Assembly (NCBI RefSeq): GCF_963855985.1
Contig: NC_087110.1
Location: 9,167,001 to 9,231,000 of the forward strand
Origin: Ostrinia nubilalis
Taxonomy: Eukaryota > Arthropoda > Insecta > Lepidoptera > Crambidae
Length of the DNA stretch: 64,000 nucleotides
Direction of reading: 5' to 3'
In this document: one piece after another, positions 48,501 to 57,796 of the stretch
How positions within the stretch are numbered: position 1 is the stretch's first letter
Layout: each line of letters opens with the position of its first letter
Made by a program: the position numbers and the translations under genes
Notes under the pieces: generated by a model
Seen by the model: only the letters and a program-made list of their open reading frames with translations
Databases searched by the model: none
What the model was told of the DNA's origin: nothing

Positions 48501-51500
48501 TACTTTACTTTAAACATCCAGACATCCAAACTTTCGCATCCGCGACTTCGTACGCGTGGACCTCGTTTTACTCCATTAGGGGTGGAGTTTCGTATAATCC
48601 GCTCTTAGCATCTATAGCGCATACATAAATGTAAAAATGGCTTAATAGTGCACAAAATTGGCAATAGGTGGCATAATAATGGTTACTTTTGGGTTTGAAA
48701 TGTGATTGAACGATGACAACTAACAACAGTTGTCAGTTGGGTAAAATTTTATTTTATTTGGAAAAAGACAAAAAGTGGTAAATGGGTTAACGTGCGGGGG
48801 CTGAAAAATCATGTTGTGACGTCACGCGCGAATATTGGAAATTTTTGAAAATTTAAAAAGGTGCGTAAACTTCTCGAGGCTCTATCTTCGGTAATACTGG
48901 ATGGATTGAGGTGAAATAAAGACTAGTGTAATGTATGTGATCTAAACTTTAAATTAAATCATAATTTAACTTAATATTACAACTTATGCGTGTTGTCCAT
49001 TGATTTTGTGAATTAAATTGCTAAAATCTTTTTATAGTCGTGAAAGAAGGTCACAATGTGTTAAAGTATTTGTCGAAGAGAAATACTAAGGGTTCGGACA
49101 ATATTTTCATTGAATAATGTTTCTGACAAAGGTTGTCAAATTGACTGACATGTTTATCGTATAGTACAGTCCACTATGAAAATTAGCTGTGGTTTGTTTC
49201 AACTACCTATTTTTTTTTGTCACTTTCTAAGTGTTGAATTTTATGGAATTGGGAAAGAAGTACCGAGTTTGAAGCGTTCATGAGCAGACATTGCAGTTGA
49301 AGATTCAAGTTCTGAATTTGATTATTGATGAATAATAAAATAAATCCTACTAGCTCGATTGATGGTTTCATTTAATTTATTTAAACCAGGTTACCTATAA
49401 TAATATTTTTTCGTTAATTAATGAAAATATCAAATTAGCCCGTAATCCTAAATCCTGATACATAAAGTTAGCCTATTAATTTAACACAGGTACGACTGTA
49501 CTCAGTGTTGCACTATCAAATGCAATTGACGCGCCTCTATGCCAGGGTTTTTATGTTCCTGGTCAGGCTATAACATTTATTTTTTGCATTCGGCTCTTGG
49601 TCTAACGCAAACGAAACACGAACAACTAATGAACTAACAATGAACAAAGTTGATAAATTAGTAATATGTAAATAAGTAATGAATTTGTTTTACGAGCTGT
49701 CCCGGCGTACTTCGTACCGCAAATTAATATAAAGTTGTTTAAGTGATTTATAAAATCGCAATATTAATTTTTGAAAGTAGGGTCATTGTGCTGGTTTTCT
49801 ATCTAACTTCGGTTTTCGTCCATTTCACTGAGCTGCCATAAACACATGCGTAAAATTTGAATACAAAGTATTGTATTCACAGAAGGCAGTAGCCATCCCG
49901 CGCTAGTTTTGTTGCAATCTATAATGCCTAAGCAACAGTTCTACCTAAATGAAAATGTAATTTAAAAAGTAGCGAGTTCCAAAAAATTACGTTTATGCGC
50001 GGCCATACACCGGTCACCGGAACATTGCAGAAATCATCGCGCTAGAAAAAAAACGTGCTGACAGGAAAAGTTTTTGGCACGTATGTCTAATTGATAGCAT
50101 TATAAACACAATTTTAAGTGTTTATTAAACTTCTTCATACAAAATTAAATCTTAGATGACTAAGGGTCATTTTTTTAAGCATAGCTCAGGTCATATAGCA
50201 GGCAAATCAACTCGGAAAGGGATCAACAACGTTTTCCTGGCCTCGGTGGATGGATGAAGTGTGAGAGGTTTCTTCAGAAATAATTATAGATGTTCGGTTT
50301 CCAAATTATATTGCAGATAACCAATATGTACAGAGGTTGGTGTGCGACTGACTGAACATTGTTCAACATTTCTATGTGACACATTTAGTACAAGAAAGAA
50401 TAAAGAAAATCTGATACTATGTTTTGTTTTACATTTCAATTTGGAGTTGGTGCCGAGTGCAAAAGTAAATGATGTAATATTGTGACTAATTACAAGTAGG
50501 CACAAACGTATCGCCTTTTGTGGCATGGAGGTAATAGTGGAGAGGAAATATAGATCTATACAAAAATTCGACAAATTAATGACAAACAGCTGTTTATCTC
50601 TTTCTAACTTACCCCTGGTGATGTATAAAAAAAGAAATAGATAATGTTTGGTCAGTACTCATTCTGGCAACATTTTCATGTGACATCACTAACTACCTGA
50701 CTTGTGCCGAGTAGGTACCTACATACAAGATTTAAGAAAACAACATATTTATAGGCAATCAGCTGACAACTACACGCACACACACACACACACAAATACC
50801 TGTCAGCTGATTACCTATATTGCGGCCATGTTGTTTTCTTAAATCGTGTATGTATTTATAATGCGTGTAAATGTGTGCGTAATGTACCGAGTACGTTTAT
50901 TTTAAAGTTACGCCAAGTCCATGAGACATTGATATACGTCAGTGTTTTGCGAGCTGTCATTGCCCTTCGCGCACTGTCATCATCGGCGAGGCAAGGCGTT
51001 TACGTTACGGTGCGGATTGTGTGTGCGTTGCAGTATGGACTTTAGTTGACTGCCTTTATGAGCACTCGAACGACATAAAATAATATGATACATTTATGTA
51101 AGGGTATTTTAAGATCACAAAGTTGGCAACTCCGATAGTTGGACGAAAACCAGAGCAAAGACCCTATCCTGTTTGACACCTATAATAATTGACAATAGCT
51201 GGCTCGGCGAACTTCGGCAAACTAATGTGTGACGTGAAGTGCCAAATCGCGGAAAATGTCGGAAGAAATACATGAATTTGCATGAATTATCATGAATAAC
51301 AATAACCACTTATTTACCTCTCAGTGTCTTCAGGCAACTTAAAAAAAGTACATTGTGTGTTTTTATTATTATTTAGGCAGTTAAATACTGCACAGTATTT
51401 TTTATACAGTATTTTTTTATTTTTTTCCATAATACAAGAGTACGCGTGCGTGTGTCAATGCTCGCTCGTATCTCGTATGTGACGCCTTGTCGAATCGCCT

Positions 51501-53869
51501 CCTGTAGGTGGGCTATCGTGCGTGTTTTGTTTTCGATGTGAACTCGCGGAGATGAACAGGCCTGTGGGTCTAGTCAAAATGCCATCGCAAACCAATAGGA
51601 AGTTTTCACTAATGTCAGTCGCCGCGTCACCAGTAATTCGATTCGATCGGAAAATGGCAGCCAAAATGCACATTGAACCACCAACGACGCGCCGATATAA
51701 AAGTTCATTCAAAATCGAATAAAAGTTAAAAAATGTCTATGACTTTGCGATTGTTTTTACTTTTTTTAGCTTTTTTTTTTAAAATTAGTTTCTTCCTTCT
51801 TTCTGCTCTCTGTTTACGTCTATGCTTCGCTGTCAAATTAGCTGTCAAAACGACATCGCGATACGGATTTGTCAAAACAGCCTTAGGGTGGGTTGCACCA
51901 TCTTAGTTTAACTTTGACAAACGTCTAAAGTCTGTCAAACTCCATACAAAAAACACCGGTTAACGTCATAGTTACGGTCAAAGTTAGGTGGTGCAACTCA
52001 CCCTATTGGTTTTCGATATAATCGAAGCTTATCACCGGGGTTTAAGTAATCGCAATGAAAATGGCGGGTGTTGCGATTCGATTCGATTTTGATTGAGTCT
52101 TAAATGCATGTTGGCTAAGCCTTTGTATGGGAAATTTCAATCCAGTCTTTCGATTATCGATAGGTAGGGCTTTGCGATTCGATTTTTTGCCGTTTGACTA
52201 AGCCTTTTTTGTTATCGACCTCTTTTGCGATTTGTTTGTTTGTTTGCGACTGGTTTGCGATGGGTTTGCGATTTTAAAGTGCGTTTTGACTAGACCCACT
52301 GGTGCTACATCAAGTTCAAATGGCGCGATACGTCACGCTTGAGTAGAATTTTTACTCAAAATTGACGTCACGCGACATTTCAACTCAATATAATACTGTA
52401 ATTATTCGAATTATCTGTCTTACGGACTAAATAAAATTTCGATTTCATTACCCAGTCATCATCCCTATTGGTGAGTAATTTTTGTTTTGTTGCATGTTGA
52501 CCAGCTAATTATTACGGACCCTGGCAACTCAGACAGAAGCTCATCAGCTCGGTCCACAGCTGAACGTAAGATCCCAAGGAGCGTCACAGAACACAATCTC
52601 TGCTTTTTCCAATGCAGCCACTGCTAGCTACACTTTTAAATTCGTCGATCCATTCAGACGTTAATTCCGTTTATACGAAATTGCTACTTTTAACTTAAGC
52701 TAGCCCCTTTTAACTTTCTAACTCACCTGATCCAAATACTCTCTGAACTGCTGCTGGCGGATCCTGCGCAGAGTGTGGTAGCAGAAGCGCTAGCTTTTGT
52801 CAGAGAACTTACAGGTACTACTAAATTTAGCATCACTGGTAGCTGGGTCTAGGTTTGGCACGTTACTACTCCACACGTTGGCCAGAAGGGTTAGGGAGGC
52901 CGCATATTAGTTCCTTAGTCGCCTCTTATAACGTCCATGGGAAGAGTGGGGCTAATGTAACCCTGTCAAACTTTCCCAGCTCTTGACTTTAGGCTCACCT
53001 GATCCAAATTCTTCAAGTAGCTACTGCTGCCGGTACGCCAGCGTCCCCAAGCTTCCCTGTTGAAGTTTCCAGCTTCTCTAGTGTGTGCATTGATCCATTG
53101 AGAGAGACAAAGAAGTAAGAAGAAGAAGTAAGTGACAGTGATGGTAGTGGCAACGGCATTTAAACGTAAGCTAGCCCTTGACTTTAGCTCACCTGGTCCA
53201 TAAAATATAGTCTCTGTTTGGCTGCTGACATATCTTCCGAAACGTGTAGCAAAAGTACTAGCTTTTGTCAGAGAACTTACAGTGGTGGGAACCGTCTCCA
53301 AGCTTCTCCATTGTGCTAAAAAACATACGTGTTTGCTTGCTCATCTGGTCCAGATACTCTCTGTACTGCTGCTGGCATATCTTCTGAAGGGTGTGGCAGC
53401 GACGCTTATATTTGTCAAAGAACTTACAGTGGTGGGAACTATCAACAAGCTTCCTTGCCGTGGAAAATAAGTTGGCTTTTGTTTTCTTCTCCAGCTCACC
53501 GGGTTCAGGTACTCCCGGTACTGCTGCTGGCGGAGCCTGCGCAGCGTGTGGCGGCGGCGCTCGTATATTGATTCATCAACAGACTATGGTCACACACAGA
53601 CTATCAGTAGTGGACAGACATCGTCTATTTTAAGCCCTCGTCTTTTAGCTCAGAAGAATAGTCCCCTTAAACTTATGCTAGTTCTTTTGTCTCACCTGGT
53701 CCAGATACTCCCGGTACTGCTGCTGGCGGATCCTGCGCAGCGTGTGGCGGCGGCGCTCGTACTCGCCGAGCCCGAGCAGCGCGTCGCCCGGCGCGCGCTC
53801 CCGCGCCAGCAGCGGGTTGTTGGGCGAGTACTCGCCTGCCTTCAGCATCACTGGCAGACCCAGGTATCG
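36575..53869 (-). CDS. CSPP1: CSPP1-like centrosome and spindle-pole-associated protein, C-terminal eight exons (partial gene)
   Basis: Exons in transcript order: 53869-53696, 43393-43125, 42467-42383, 41158-41020, 39090-38966, 38393-38299, 37930-37828 and 37414-36575 (stop TAG). Phases join exactly to give 609 codons. The first exon carries a CSPP1-type block, LLGLGEYERRRHTLRRIRQQ then QYREYLDQ, like the conserved '[20 protein letters not shown]' type motif of vertebrate CSPP1. The second exon is a long Arg/Glu single-helix or coiled coil (EREREEKERERREER-like) ending RIAERRSPERRRASD. Exon 5 has the STLLKKSN and SYMPSIFDAD segments. Exons 6-7 are coiled coil (QQELKNQIMEQQRIREERK). The last exon is long and disordered with short helices, ending LQLEQLKLDMISKDDDV. 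Known: CSPP1 acts at centrosomes, spindle poles and ciliary axonemes. Intron 1 here is 10.3 kb. The N-terminal exons lie right of the window, beyond a LINE insertion. Confidence 0.78.
38461..38662 (+). mobile_element. Helitron-like fragment ending in CTAGT
   Basis: Starts ACACTAATATTATAAAG and ends with a GC-rich CGCGCGCGGGCGGAAAGCTAG. The start and the hairpin-CTAG end fit short lepidopteran Helitron derivatives. Confidence 0.5.
39160..39515 (+). repeat. RTE-like LINE 3' segment (end of RT region)
   Basis: Plus-strand reading shows ARRISKLKWQ, a stop, then AGHIVRRTDGRWGSKVLEWR and GRPPTRWTDDVIKVAGKRWT, ending YVQQWTSYG and a GATGATGATGA tail. The in-frame stop shows it is dead. Confidence 0.8.
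39541..39830 (-). repeat. RTE-like LINE fragment, opposite orientation
   Basis: Degenerate match to the complement of the same 3' region (CTGGACAAAGGCCTTCTCCC and GCCCCAATGGACATC blocks). Confidence 0.65.
39880..39940 (-). pseudogene. Degenerate copy of part of the CSPP1 exon at 41020
   Basis: Matches the plus-strand exon segment that reads GGGGCGCTCGGGGGCCAC through GTGTGGGGGGACAGCTCCC with substitutions, then diverges. It lies in the same intron as the minisatellite. Confidence 0.6.
39985..40110 (-). pseudogene. Degenerate full-length copy of the CSPP1 exon at 41020
   Basis: Shows the same order of segments as the exon at 41020-41158: a GACTCAC donor-like start, AAGTCC, GCGGTCGGGGGGCGTTCGGG, TGAGCTGAGACTTGCATGGG and the AAGCTAG acceptor side, with a deletion of about 25 bp. 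The minisatellite starts at its acceptor side and runs to the donor of the real exon. Confidence 0.65.
40112..40965. repeat. 29-bp minisatellite, about 28 units
   Basis: Head-to-tail units of consensus GTAGGTTCCCACTAGTCC followed by CCAAGTGTCTA. Variation is concentrated at one position (CTAG, CTCG or CTGG) and in occasional GGTTGG variants. Each unit has a palindromic ACTAGT. The array lies in a CSPP1 intron between a degraded exon copy and the donor of the real exon; a partial unit (41001-41008) lies 11 bp from that donor. Confidence 0.95.
41221..41432 (+). mobile_element. Helitron-like repeat ending in a hairpin and CTAGT
   Basis: Begins TCTTCTTCTATATAAATAAA and ends GCGGGCGAAGCCGCGGGCGG then AAAGCTAGT. 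The GCGG/CCGC hairpin about 10 nt before CTAG is the Helitron 3' signature. Confidence 0.55.
42066..42350 (-). repeat. LINE 3' end, reverse orientation, with ATTATG tail
   Basis: TAATCATAATCATAATCATA precedes TCTTTATTGC; the following sequence (AAAACATTTCTTTAATAACC) is of a repetitive lepidopteran LINE 3' type. Confidence 0.55.
42987..43082 (-). pseudogene. Partial copy of the 3' end of the CSPP1 Arg/Glu-rich exon
   Basis: Lies 42 bp past the donor of exon 43125-43393. It repeats the QERESRQEIERERQERE region and ends in ATATAACAA followed by GTGAGT, matching the parent's CCTATAACAA and GTAAGT. An in-frame TAA sits just before the donor, so it is dead as an in-frame exon. Confidence 0.7.
43673..44743. 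mobile_element. 1.07-kb element with TA duplication and CAAAGCTGCCCC repeats
   Basis: Ends GGGGAGAGGGGGGCAGC and GCTGCCCCCCTCTCCCC, TA at 43671-43672 and 44744-44745. GTTCAAARCTGCCCC-type words recur at the ends and inside (43860, 43885, 43915, 44340, 44365, 44700). No transposase frame. Tc1/mariner-like by duplication only. Confidence 0.75.
45796..49570. mobile_element. Possible 3.8-kb element with 33-bp inverted ends
   Basis: TAGCCTGACCAGGAACATAA (continuing AAACCCT) at 45796 has its complement ending at 49570, with TA outside both ends. A LINE fragment and other repeats lie inside and no transposase frame was found. Two separate related MITEs cannot be excluded. Confidence 0.45.
47805..48185 (-). 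repeat. RTE-like LINE fragment
   Basis: Minus strand: TMGLIRRLKVTQRAIERAML, NEEIRR, RPRAGRSSVGRPPTRWTDDL and VKVAGR with frame breaks. Same family as 39160-39515. Confidence 0.75.
48186..50720. other. CSPP1 intron 1, repeat debris without a gene
   Basis: Short lepidopteran repeat pieces (CGACTAGCTTATGTCTGC near 48210, ATCCGCGACTTCGTACGCGT near 48540). No supported coding sequence. Confidence 0.4.
50721..50853. repeat. Palindromic repeat with a CA microsatellite loop
   Basis: Arms ACATACAAGATTTAAGAAAA and TTTTCTTAAATCGTGTATGT, with CAGCTGACA/TGTCAGCTG close to the loop; the loop is a CACACA run at about 50777-50795. Confidence 0.75.
51564..52299. mobile_element. About 740-bp element with GTGGGTCTAGTCAAAA ends
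   Basis: GTGGGTCTAGTCAAAATG at the left is inverted at the right (GTTTTGACTAGACCCAC). ATCGCAAACC words repeat near both ends. A 108-bp MITE is nested at 51896-52003. Confidence 0.6.
51896..52003. mobile_element. 108-bp MITE (GGGTGGGTTGCACCA ends)
   Basis: Ends GGGTGGGTTGCACCAT and TGGTGCAACTCACCC. A half copy of the same family is at 61395-61503. Confidence 0.75.
52727..52790 (-). pseudogene. Copy of the 3' end of the CSPP1 exon at 53696, donor intact
   Basis: On the minus strand it reads HTLRRIRQQQ-FREYLDQ followed by GTGAGT. Compared with the parent, the codons for Arg, Leu and Asp differ only synonymously (AGA/CGG, TTG/CTG, GAT/GAC) and Tyr becomes Phe. It is flanked by a repeated spacer with GCTAGCTTTTGTCAGAGAAC. 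It is the farthest of five copies from the real exon. Confidence 0.78.
52998..53050 (-). pseudogene. Degenerate copy of the CSPP1 exon 3' end
   Basis: Keeps the CTGATCC/CTCACC exon-donor junction and scattered matches (AGTAGCTACTGCTGCCGGTA) but has indels that break the frame. The spacer before it resembles those of the other units. Confidence 0.6.
53193..53262 (-). pseudogene. Degenerate copy of the CSPP1 exon 3' end
   Basis: The donor junction (CAG then GTGAGC on the minus strand) is kept; the coding part is altered by substitutions and an insertion. It is followed by the repeated AGCTTTTGTCAGAGAACTTA spacer. Confidence 0.65.
53345..53410 (-). pseudogene. Copy of the CSPP1 exon 3' end with a broken donor
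   Basis: The minus strand encodes RRCHTLQKICQQQYREYLDQ in an open frame, but the GT of the donor is AT (CAG then ATGAGC), so this copy should not splice as the parent does. Confidence 0.72.
53500..53564 (-). pseudogene. Well-kept copy of the CSPP1 exon 3' end with donor
   Basis: The minus strand encodes ERRRHTLRRLRQQQYREYLN, then Pro, followed by GTGAGC. It is the closest copy to the real exon in both position and sequence. No acceptor was found upstream that would define it as a complete exon. Confidence 0.75.
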
Positions 53870-53990
53870 CTGTAAGCAATAAAAATGCTTCACATCTTCT
53901 CTGCCCATAATACAATGCCCATTATACAACAAAGTAAACTATATAAATGAGAGACAGCGTCTAAAGAATGAGCTTGACATATGTTCCACA

Positions 53991-54902
53991 ATGTTAGAGA
54001 ATAGTGTACTGAAATATGAACATGATGTCGAAAACCTAGAATATAAATTATGTAATCTTAAGAAATCTTTGAACACAATGTCTGAACGGTATCAATGTAC
54101 AAAAAAAGAGTGTGATGAACATTTCCAGGCTTTGAAAAAATTTATATCTAATTGCAACTGTCAAAATTCTATCCTATTGGATGAATCTTGTACAGATAGT
54201 TTTCAGTCTGGTTGTGAGTCACCACCTACTCTAAACACCCTAAACAAAGACTACTGTCCTAGGATATCACACACATTTACCAGCGGCTCCCCAACTAAAA
54301 ATATTGAAAAAACCAACATAGTAATGTTCAGTGATGAGTTAGGCAAAAATATGGGCCAACTTATTAATAGTTACTTGGGACAAAGTGTAATCAACCATTG
54401 TTTACCGGGTGCTTCCTATTTACAAATTATGAGAAAAATAACAAATTACTCGTTCTCAATAAATACCACATTAGTAATTTTAATAGGAAATAGGGGCAAT
54501 GTAGGCAAAAAAGACCTACTAAATATTTTTGATAGCTTATGTTTACTTAATGTAGATAAAATAATTTTGTTCACATTCCCCTACAGTAGAAGCTTGCCAC
54601 AGGAGGAAAATAATTTAAGATATAAATTGAATTTGACATTGAATACACTGACATATAATCAATGCAAATTCCATGTAATTGACATTAACAATTATTTAAA
54701 AAATAAATGTTTATTGACAATAGATAAATATAATTATCTAAATAAATATTGTAAAAGACGAATAGCGAATTCGCTATCATATTTTATTAAATATTTAGCC
54801 ATTAATTTGGCTAGCCAAACTGCTTTTATTGAGCAGAACATGGATGTTCGACCCTTGGAATCTGTTCCAAATCATAATTTAAATTACATCGTAAGACAAT
54901 AG
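53991..54902 (+). CDS. LINE ORF1 protein: coiled coil plus SGNH/esterase-like domain (probably 5'-truncated)
   Basis: 303 residues from the ATG at 53991. The open frame continues upstream (NERQRLKNELDICSTM), so the real N-terminus is probably missing. Residues 1-45 form a coiled coil. Residues about 100-235 (NIVMFSDELGKNMGQLIN, HCLPGASYLQIMRKI, LVILIGNRGNV, HVIDINNYL) resemble the degenerate SGNH hydrolase domain found in ORF1 of CR1-like LINEs, which is thought to help bind lipid or assemble the RNP. No zinc knuckle or PHD finger remains in the window. Confidence 0.6.
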   Translation: MLENSVLKYEHDVENLEYKLCNLKKSLNTMSERYQCTKKECDEHFQALKKFISNCNCQNSILLDESCTDSFQSGCESPPTLNTLNKDYCPRISHTFTSGSPTKNIEKTNIVMFSDELGKNMGQLINSYLGQSVINHCLPGASYLQIMRKITNYSFSINTTLVILIGNRGNVGKKDLLNIFDSLCLLNVDKIILFTFPYSRSLPQEENNLRYKLNLTLNTLTYNQCKFHVIDINNYLKNKCLLTIDKYNYLNKYCKRRIANSLSYFIKYLAINLASQTAFIEQNMDVRPLESVPNHNLNYIVRQ

Positions 54903-54958
54903 AGGATAACTCTGGCATACAAAATTCGGGTACAAAGAAATTTAACGGTTTTAATTTA

Positions 54959-57796
54959 GTGCATCAAAATGTACAAGGCTTCTCCGGCAAAGACTTGGAA
55001 ATTGAGTTATTTATCCAAGAATTGAATATTCATGTCTTATGTTTAACGGAACATTGGCTCAGGCAATATGAACTAATGCTGAGCATTAATAATTATAAGC
55101 TTATTAGTTCATTCACTAGAGAGTTAGCTATTCGTGGAGGGTCACTAATATTAATCAATGATAAATTAAAATGTAAAGAGCGTAAAGATATTGTATCTCT
55201 CTCTGTCGAGCGAACTATTGAGCTGTCATGTGCAGAACTGGACGACTATGTTATTGTATGTGTATATAGACCCCCATCTAGTAACTATGAATTATTTGAA
55301 ACCACAATGGAAGAGGTACTTAGAAGAGTGTGTAATAGTTCAAAGAAAGTAGTTGTATGTGGAGACTTTAATATTAATATAATAGAAGATTCCTCTCTTT
55401 CAATACGGTTTTTAAATTTATTCAAATCTTTTAACTTGTTAAATCTTTTCTCTGAACCAACTAGGGTGACTCCAACATCAGCTACTTGCTTAGACAATAT
55501 ATTCTGTAACTGCTTAGTGCTAGAGAAATCAATAATAAATTTTGTTAATTCTGATCATTGCGGTCAAATAGTGTCATTTCAACACCATTTTGTGCCATCG
55601 AGCAAGGAAATAGAATATAGACCAGTCACTGCATCCCAGAAAGACAAATTTAAATCTCAAATATCTAATAAGGTCCCACTTTTGCATTATTTTAACTGTA
55701 GTATAAATATTTTATATGAGCAATTATTTGAATTAATTAAAAATGAGTTCAATAAAACTTTTCCTAAGAAAACAATTATTATTAAAAACAATAAAACTAA
55801 ATTCAGTGACTGGGCTACAGTAGGTATTTATATTAGTAGGAAAAAAATGTTTGAATTATATGGTAGAAAAGCCTATAGTAGCGACCCGGACTTTATAGAA
55901 TATGTAAAAAAATACTCAAAAGTTTTTAAACAAGTTTGTACCATGGCAAAATCTATTTACATACGTGACAAAATTAAAAACTCTGGCAACAAAATTAAAG
56001 CTACTTGGAATTGTATTAATAAAGAAACTTGTAGAATTATATCTCGGGATGACACATTCGCATTAAAAATTGATAATAAGTATATTAAATGCAATGATAA
56101 GGTAGCAAACGCATTCGAAGGTTACTTCTCAAATGTACCAATCATAACAACAAGCAATCTTAATTCATGTTCATATCAGGCAATGTCTCTTCTCGAGGGT
56201 TGTGTTGATGTTTGCAATAGCCCATTAAAATTTAGACAAATAGAACCCATAGTTATTATAAAAACTTTCAAAGAACTAAATATAAAAAAGACAGAGGATA
56301 TATGGGGCATATCAACAGACATAATAAAACCCATCATTCCTCTTATAGCTCCCCATTTAGCTCATATCTTTAATGAATGTATTAACGAAGGTCAGTTCCC
56401 TACCCTGATGAAACATAGTAAAATCATACCATTATTTAAAGCAGGAGACAAAAGTGACCCATCCAACTTTAGACCTATATCGATACTACCTGCGCTCAGT
56501 AAAATATTTGAAAAAATTATTTTCAATCAACTACTGTCTCATTTTAACTTAAATAAACTGTTTCATGAAAAACAATATGGGTTCACAAAAGGGAAAAGTA
56601 CGACCGATGCAGGGATTGCTCTTATCAAACACATTTTCGATGCTTGGCAGGAGAAAAAGGATGCTATTGGTGTATTTTGTGACTTATCGAAGGCGTTTGA
56701 CTGTGTTGATCATCAAACTCTGTTATTTAAGCTAGAACATTATGGCGTATCAGGCAAGGCCTTAAGCCTATTACACTCTTACCTCTCAGACAGATTACAA
56801 AAAGTAAATATTCACGGAACTAACTCTTCGGGCGCCCCCCTAAAAATGGGAGTGCCCCAAGGCTCAATACTGGGACCATTGCTCTTTCTGATTTATATAA
56901 ATGATCTACCTTTTTATTCAAAGGACCTTTGTGAGATAGTATTATTTGCTGATGACACTTCTTTAATTTTTAAAACTGACAGGCGTCAGGAAATATTTGA
57001 CGACGTGAATAATGCTCTTTCCAAAGTATTAGACTGGTTTACAACTAATAATTTGCTATTAAACGCAAAAAAAACTAAATGTTTAAAATTCACTATGCCT
57101 AATGTCAAACAAGTTAATACTAATATTACAGTAAATAATGAACGCATTGAACTGATAAACTCTACTGTCTTTCTAGGTATTACCCTAGACTGTAAATTAC
57201 AATGGGGCCCCCATATTGCTGCCTTGGCGGGAAGACTTAGTTCAGCTGCCTTTGCGGTGAGAAAGATCAGAAACTTGACTGATGTTGAAACAGCAAGGCT
57301 TGTATATTTTAGTTATTTTCATAGTATTATGTCTTATGGTCTTTTACTGTGGGGCTCAGCAGCAGACATAGAATCAATTTTCATTTTACAGAAAAGAGCT
57401 GTTCGGGCAATATACGGTCTTAAACCACGTGACTCGCTTAGAGAAGTTTTTAAAGAAATCAATATATTGACTGTGGCTTCGCAATACATATTTGATAACA
57501 TTATGTATGTCCGTAAACATATACATTTATTTACTAAGAAAAGTGACGTCCACTCATTTAACACGAGACATAAGAATAAACTTGCTGTTCCATCATTTAG
57601 GTTGCATAAGATAGGTAATTCATTCTTGGGGAAATGTATTACCATATTTAACAAAATACCACACAACCTTGTCGAATTGCCAATAAACAAATTTAAGATA
57701 CATATAAAAAATACCCTTATGTCCAAAGGGTACTACAAGGTTCGAGACTATATTGATGACAAGGATGCGTGGTCAGTTCAGTCTGCACATATTTGA
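54959..57796 (+). CDS. LINE ORF2 polyprotein: APE endonuclease and reverse transcriptase
   Basis: 945 codons counted from GTG at 54959. The frame is open from 54902 upward (NGFNLVHQNVQGFSGK), so the true start is upstream and has no ATG, as expected for reinitiation after ORF1. Endonuclease: HQNVQGF, TEHWLR, VYRPPSS, VVCGDFNINI and NSDHCG. RT: PLFKAGDKSDPSNFRPIS, QYGFTKGKSTTDA, VFCDLSKAFDCVDH, GVPQGSILGPLLFLIYINDL and the catalytic FADD at residues 663-666. No frame breaks. The C-terminal KRAVRAIYGLKPRDS block is typical of CR1/Jockey elements. Confidence 0.88.
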   Translation: MHQNVQGFSGKDLEIELFIQELNIHVLCLTEHWLRQYELMLSINNYKLISSFTRELAIRGGSLILINDKLKCKERKDIVSLSVERTIELSCAELDDYVIVCVYRPPSSNYELFETTMEEVLRRVCNSSKKVVVCGDFNINIIEDSSLSIRFLNLFKSFNLLNLFSEPTRVTPTSATCLDNIFCNCLVLEKSIINFVNSDHCGQIVSFQHHFVPSSKEIEYRPVTASQKDKFKSQISNKVPLLHYFNCSINILYEQLFELIKNEFNKTFPKKTIIIKNNKTKFSDWATVGIYISRKKMFELYGRKAYSSDPDFIEYVKKYSKVFKQVCTMAKSIYIRDKIKNSGNKIKATWNCINKETCRIISRDDTFALKIDNKYIKCNDKVANAFEGYFSNVPIITTSNLNSCSYQAMSLLEGCVDVCNSPLKFRQIEPIVIIKTFKELNIKKTEDIWGISTDIIKPIIPLIAPHLAHIFNECINEGQFPTLMKHSKIIPLFKAGDKSDPSNFRPISILPALSKIFEKIIFNQLLSHFNLNKLFHEKQYGFTKGKSTTDAGIALIKHIFDAWQEKKDAIGVFCDLSKAFDCVDHQTLLFKLEHYGVSGKALSLLHSYLSDRLQKVNIHGTNSSGAPLKMGVPQGSILGPLLFLIYINDLPFYSKDLCEIVLFADDTSLIFKTDRRQEIFDDVNNALSKVLDWFTTNNLLLNAKKTKCLKFTMPNVKQVNTNITVNNERIELINSTVFLGITLDCKLQWGPHIAALAGRLSSAAFAVRKIRNLTDVETARLVYFSYFHSIMSYGLLLWGSAADIESIFILQKRAVRAIYGLKPRDSLREVFKEINILTVASQYIFDNIMYVRKHIHLFTKKSDVHSFNTRHKNKLAVPSFRLHKIGNSFLGKCITIFNKIPHNLVELPINKFKIHIKNTLMSKGYYKVRDYIDDKDAWSVQSAHI

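Noticed and set aside
51522..51722. 66-codon frame (MFCFRCELAEMNRPVG) in CSPP1 intron 1
   Set aside because: Runs across the left end of a transposon with GTGGGTCTAG ends and shows no domain.
54959..54961. GTG as the true start of LINE ORF2
   Set aside because: The open frame and conserved N-terminal sequence continue upstream to 54902; GTG is only the first listed start-like codon.
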